This document shows positions 4,874 to 6,873 of a DNA stretch of 6,873 bases, piece by piece (the first letter of the stretch is position 1; every line of letters starts with the position of its first letter). A model generated the notes under the pieces. The model worked only from the letters and a program-made list of their open reading frames with translations. It made no database searches and had not been told where the DNA came from. This DNA is from a bacterium (GTDB taxonomy: Bacteria; Pseudomonadota; Alphaproteobacteria; Rhizobiales; Xanthobacteraceae). The stretch spans positions 1-6,873 of the forward strand of contig JAQSDT010000125.1 in the NCBI GenBank assembly GCA_029946075.1. The letters are read 5' to 3'. The position numbers and the translations under genes are program-made.

Positions 4874-5848
4874 ATGAAACGCCGGGATTTTCTGGCCGCC
4901 AGCGGCGCCGCCGCGCTGGCCGCGATGACGGGCAATGCGTTCGCGCAGTCGGGCCCGCTGACCAAAATCATCTTTCCCTTTGCGGCCGGCGGTGGCGGCG
5001 ACGCGCTGTGTCGTCTGCTGGCCCAGCACATGGGCCCCTTGCTCGACCGCAACATGATCGTCGAGAACCGCACCGGCGGCGACGGCCTGATCGCTATCAA
5101 GGCGGTGAAGGGCGCGGCCCCCGATGGCGCCACGATCCTCGTCACCACGGGGCCGACGATGTATCTGCTGCCGATGGTCGAGACCACGCCGAGCTTTGAC
5201 ACCGCGAAGGACTTTGTCCCGGTCTCGCAGCTCACGCGGTTCGAATTTTGTGTGTTCGCAGGGCCTGCCGTGCCGGCCGAGGTCAAGGATTTCAAGCAGC
5301 TCGTCACCTGGCTGAAGGCCAATCCGGACAAGGCCACCTTCGGCGTGCCCAGCAACGGCACGATTCCGCACTTCACGGGATCGCGGCTGGAGGAAGTGCT
5401 CGGCGTCAAGCTGACGCGCGTCGCCTATCGCGGCAGCGCGCCGATCATCAACGATTTGATCGGCGGCCATCTGCCGTTCGCGATCTCGACACTCACCGAT
5501 GCCATCCCGCAGCACCGCGCCGGCACGATCCGCATTCTCGCCGTCAGCAGCGCCGAGCGTTCGCCGTTCTTGCCCGAGGCGCAGACGCTGAAGGAGAACG
5601 GCATCGATCTGGTGGCGGATGCCTGGTACGGTATGTGGCTGCCGGCCGGCGCGTCGCCGGATTTCGCGAAAAAGCTCAGCGAAGTGGCCGCGACCGCGCT
5701 GGCGAAACCCGAGGTGAAGGAAAAGCTGCTGGCGATCGGCCTGATCCCGGTCGGCTCGACGCCGCAGGGGCTGACGGACGTGCTCGCGGCGAACACCGCG
5801 TTCTGGCAGCCGATCGTGAAGGCGACGGGCTACAAGATCACGAATTGA
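4874..5848 (+). CDS. Tripartite tricarboxylate transporter substrate-binding protein (Bug/TctC family)
   Basis: A 324-residue periplasmic binding protein. The N-terminus MKRRDFLAASG is a twin-arginine signal with the RRDFL core; cleavage is likely after NAFA (24). The mature protein shows Bug features: KIIFPFAAGGGGDALCRLLAQ (31-51), VENRTGGDG (63-71), APDGATIL (82-89), KDFVPVSQL and a C-terminal NTAFWQPIVKATGYKI. Known role: captures a carboxylated or related small solute for a TctA/TctB membrane pair or for sensing; bound ligands vary widely. No tctA or tctB lies nearby, which is usual for this over-expanded family. The frame is open upstream to a TTG at 4844, but I chose ATG 4874 because AGGGAG lies 6 nt before it and the Tat motif starts there. 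Its last 70 bp recur beyond the next gene. Confidence 0.93.
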   Translation: MKRRDFLAASGAAALAAMTGNAFAQSGPLTKIIFPFAAGGGGDALCRLLAQHMGPLLDRNMIVENRTGGDGLIAIKAVKGAAPDGATILVTTGPTMYLLPMVETTPSFDTAKDFVPVSQLTRFEFCVFAGPAVPAEVKDFKQLVTWLKANPDKATFGVPSNGTIPHFTGSRLEEVLGVKLTRVAYRGSAPIINDLIGGHLPFAISTLTDAIPQHRAGTIRILAVSSAERSPFLPEAQTLKENGIDLVADAWYGMWLPAGASPDFAKKLSEVAATALAKPEVKEKLLAIGLIPVGSTPQGLTDVLAANTAFWQPIVKATGYKITN

Positions 5849-5851
5849 CGG
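5782..5851 (+). repeat. Direct repeat copy 1: 3' end of the substrate-binding protein gene
   Basis: This 70-bp segment covers the last 21 codons and stop of the intact gene plus a few bases. It matches 6787-6856 at 65 of 70 positions without gaps (offset 1005). Mismatches are at 5787, 5788, 5791, 5799 and 5832. The pair brackets the methyltransferase gene. Confidence 0.95.
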
Positions 5852-5868
5852 CCTTGTTGACGGCCTTG
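5845..5868 (+). repeat. Perfect tandem 12-bp repeat at the end of the Bug gene
   Basis: TTGACGGCCTTG occurs twice in direct tandem (5845-5856 and 5857-5868); the first copy includes the TGA stop. The second runs into GACGGC-CTTG-GCCGTC (5859-5874), a 6-bp hairpin without a T-run that might act as a weak terminator or mRNA end. Confidence 0.75.
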
Positions 5869-5875
5869 GCCGTCG

Positions 5876-5905
5876 TTCCGGGGCGTGCGAAGCACGAAGC
5901 CGGAA
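5876..5905. repeat. Palindromic intergenic element resembling a Bradyrhizobium REP-like repeat
   Basis: TTCCGG (5876-5881) pairs with CCGGAA (5900-5905), and inside it CGTGC (5884-5888) pairs with GCACG (5892-5896) around GAA, giving a two-part hairpin. The following ATCTCGAGAT is a palindrome. From memory, Bradyrhizobium and Rhodopseudomonas genomes carry many 'ttccgggg...ccggaatctcgagattcc' elements. This copy seems to lose the pattern after about 5914. Assignment to that family is recalled, not tested. Confidence 0.55.
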
Positions 5906-5975
5906 TCTCGAGATCATTTCCGTTGTTCAGCCGGGAAGGCCACGAAGAGTTACTCTCACAAGGATCGGGGCGAGG

Positions 5976-6779
5976 ATGACGACAGATAGTTCGACGTCTG
6001 GGACGGCCAGGGTGAACGGCCCATTGTGGGGGTCGTCCGCGGGGGACTGGGCATCAATCCAGGAAGGCCAGTTCAAGGCCGGATACGAGGCGGTCCTTGC
6101 GCATTGCCGTGTCGGCCCTGAAACAGATTATCTCGACGCTGGCTGCGGCGCGGGCATGGCGGCGCAGATCGCGGCGTCCCTGGGCGCAAAGGTATCGGGT
6201 TTCGATGCCGCCGAGGCTCTGCTGGCCATTGCGCGAGATCGCGTGCCGGGTGGCGATTTCCACATTGCAGACCTCGAGAACGTGCCTTTTCGGAACGCGT
6301 CCTTCGACGTCGTTACCGGCTTCAATTCGTTCCAGTTCGCCGGCGATCCCGTACGCGCCCTTTCGGAAGCACGGCGTGTGGCCCGACCCGGCGGAAAGGT
6401 AGCGGTCATGACTTGGGGAGCGCCGGAAGGTATGGAGGCAGCAGCGATCGTCTCGGCGCTTAGACCGTTGTTGCCGCCGCCGCCACCTGGTTCGCCAGGG
6501 CCATTCGCCCTGTCCGAAGAAGCGAAGTTGCGTGCTTTTGCCGAGGCCGCCGGACTGAGAGCAGAAGACGTGATCGATGTGGAAAGCCCTTGGAACTATC
6601 CGGACGAAAACAGCGCCTTGCGCGGATTGGCCTCTTCGGGCGTCGCCGCGAGAGCCATGGCTCTGTCTGGCCCAGAGGCTGTGAATGCCGCGCATCGTGC
6701 GGCCCTGGCGCCGTTCCGACAGACCGACGGATCCTTCCGGATCCGCGCGACATGCCGGTTCCTGGTCGCGGGGGCTTGA
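5976..6779 (+). CDS. Class I SAM-dependent methyltransferase
   Basis: A 267-residue Rossmann-fold methyltransferase of the Methyltransf_11/25 type. Motif I is LDAGCGAG (53-60), followed by an acidic Asp77 (SGFDAAEALL) that should hold the SAM ribose. Motif II-like IADLENVPF (97-105) carries Asp99, and FDVVTGFNSFQF (110-121) and ARRVARPGGKVAVMTW (132-147) give the remaining conserved strands. A proline run (167-171) marks the switch to a variable substrate-recognition C-terminal part (about 172-267). The substrate is unknown; small molecules are more usual than nucleic acid for this type. GGGGCGAGG immediately before the ATG is the presumed ribosome binding site. Of its first 30 codons, 22 end in G or C against 26 in the preceding gene, a mild hint of different origin. 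It is bracketed by the repeat pair described at 5782 and 6787. Confidence 0.9.
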   Translation: MTTDSSTSGTARVNGPLWGSSAGDWASIQEGQFKAGYEAVLAHCRVGPETDYLDAGCGAGMAAQIAASLGAKVSGFDAAEALLAIARDRVPGGDFHIADLENVPFRNASFDVVTGFNSFQFAGDPVRALSEARRVARPGGKVAVMTWGAPEGMEAAAIVSALRPLLPPPPPGSPGPFALSEEAKLRAFAEAAGLRAEDVIDVESPWNYPDENSALRGLASSGVAARAMALSGPEAVNAAHRAALAPFRQTDGSFRIRATCRFLVAGA

Positions 6780-6853
6780 AGGGCGGGCTCGTCGCCAACA
6801 CCGGGTTCTGGCAGCCGATCGTGAAGGCGACGGGCTGCAAGATCACGAATTGA
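6770..6853 (+). pseudogene. Severed 3' end of a paralogous Bug/TctC gene
   Basis: In the frame GLKGGLVANTGFWQPIVKAT and onward to ITN-stop, the last 27 codons align without gaps to the C-terminus of the intact substrate-binding protein upstream (GLTDVLAANTAFWQPIVKAT and onward). Residue changes in the last 21 codons are Ala to Val, Ala to Gly and Tyr to Cys. There is no start, signal peptide or ligand-binding body. The homologous frame runs into the methyltransferase stop region, so the fusion point lies near 6765-6775. It is a remnant of a second family member, not a functional gene. Confidence 0.88.
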
Positions 6854-6856
6854 CGG
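6787..6856 (+). repeat. Direct repeat copy 2 downstream of the methyltransferase gene
   Basis: 65 of 70 bases match 5782-5851. Identity stops abruptly three bases after the TGA stop (6851-6853), whereas on the upstream side similarity decays gradually into coding sequence. This is the pattern expected of a paralogous gene tail and not of a transposon target duplication. Confidence 0.95.
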
Positions 6857-6873
6857 AGTGGCGAACCACACCC

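Noticed and set aside
4799..5917. A 372-codon open frame on the minus strand opposite the Bug gene
   Set aside because: It is rich in Arg, Asp, Gln and His, has no recognisable domain, and lies entirely antisense to a clear binding-protein gene with start, signal peptide and family motifs. Long antisense frames are expected in such GC-rich DNA.
5782..6856. The 70-bp repeats as ends of a transposon carrying the methyltransferase
   Set aside because: The repeats are in direct orientation, coincide with the Bug gene 3' end, show no terminal inverted repeats, and no transposase is present; a paralogue tail explains them better.
1..6873. CRISPR array, rRNA or riboswitch
   Set aside because: No regularly spaced repeats, rRNA segments or recognisable riboswitch cores were seen on either strand.

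Overview
The window looks like chromosomal DNA from a high-GC alphaproteobacterium, most likely Bradyrhizobium or a close Nitrobacteraceae relative. This rests on GC-rich third codon positions, a Bug/TctC-type solute-binding protein, a short secreted four-cysteine protein of a kind I associate with this group, and a degenerate 'ttccgggg...ccggaatctcgagat' intergenic repeat. The genus is inferred, not shown.

The window has two halves separated by a tRNA-Thr(TGT) gene on the minus strand (about 2528-2602). The left half (1 to about 2527) reads as the end of an integrated element, either a prophage or a phage-derived island. On the plus strand it holds the tail of an unknown gene, a translationally coupled zinc-ribbon microprotein, an HNH homing-type endonuclease, and a 134-residue protein with the Acb2/Tad1 hairpin domain. 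Such proteins are phage sponges for Thoeris and CBASS nucleotide signals. A perfect 11-bp hairpin terminator closes this run. Facing it on the minus strand are a complete higB-higA toxin-antitoxin operon with two spaced palindromic operators, and a hypothetical protein with a possible zinc site. The element abuts the 3' end of the tRNA, a classic tyrosine-integrase target, but no integrase and no second att copy lie in the window.

The right half (2603-6873) looks like ordinary chromosome. It has a secreted four-cysteine protein on the minus strand with a UUCG-loop terminator, divergent from a plus-strand run: a dienelactone hydrolase-family enzyme, a NicO/UreH-type nickel/cobalt transporter with a histidine-rich loop, and a Tat-exported tripartite tricarboxylate transporter (TTT) substrate-binding protein. 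Their spacing (52 and 66 nt) allows co-transcription, but no common pathway is evident. After a 127-nt gap with tandem and palindromic repeats comes a class I SAM methyltransferase with somewhat less GC-biased codons. Right behind its stop lies a second, near-identical copy of the last 70 bp of the substrate-binding protein gene. The methyltransferase therefore sits between a complete gene and the severed tail of a paralogue.

The most interesting item is the Tad1-like anti-defence protein. Next are the paralogue scar around the methyltransferase and the double operator of higBA. No stretch longer than 300 bases lacks a gene; the longest gap is 3164-3342 (179 nt).
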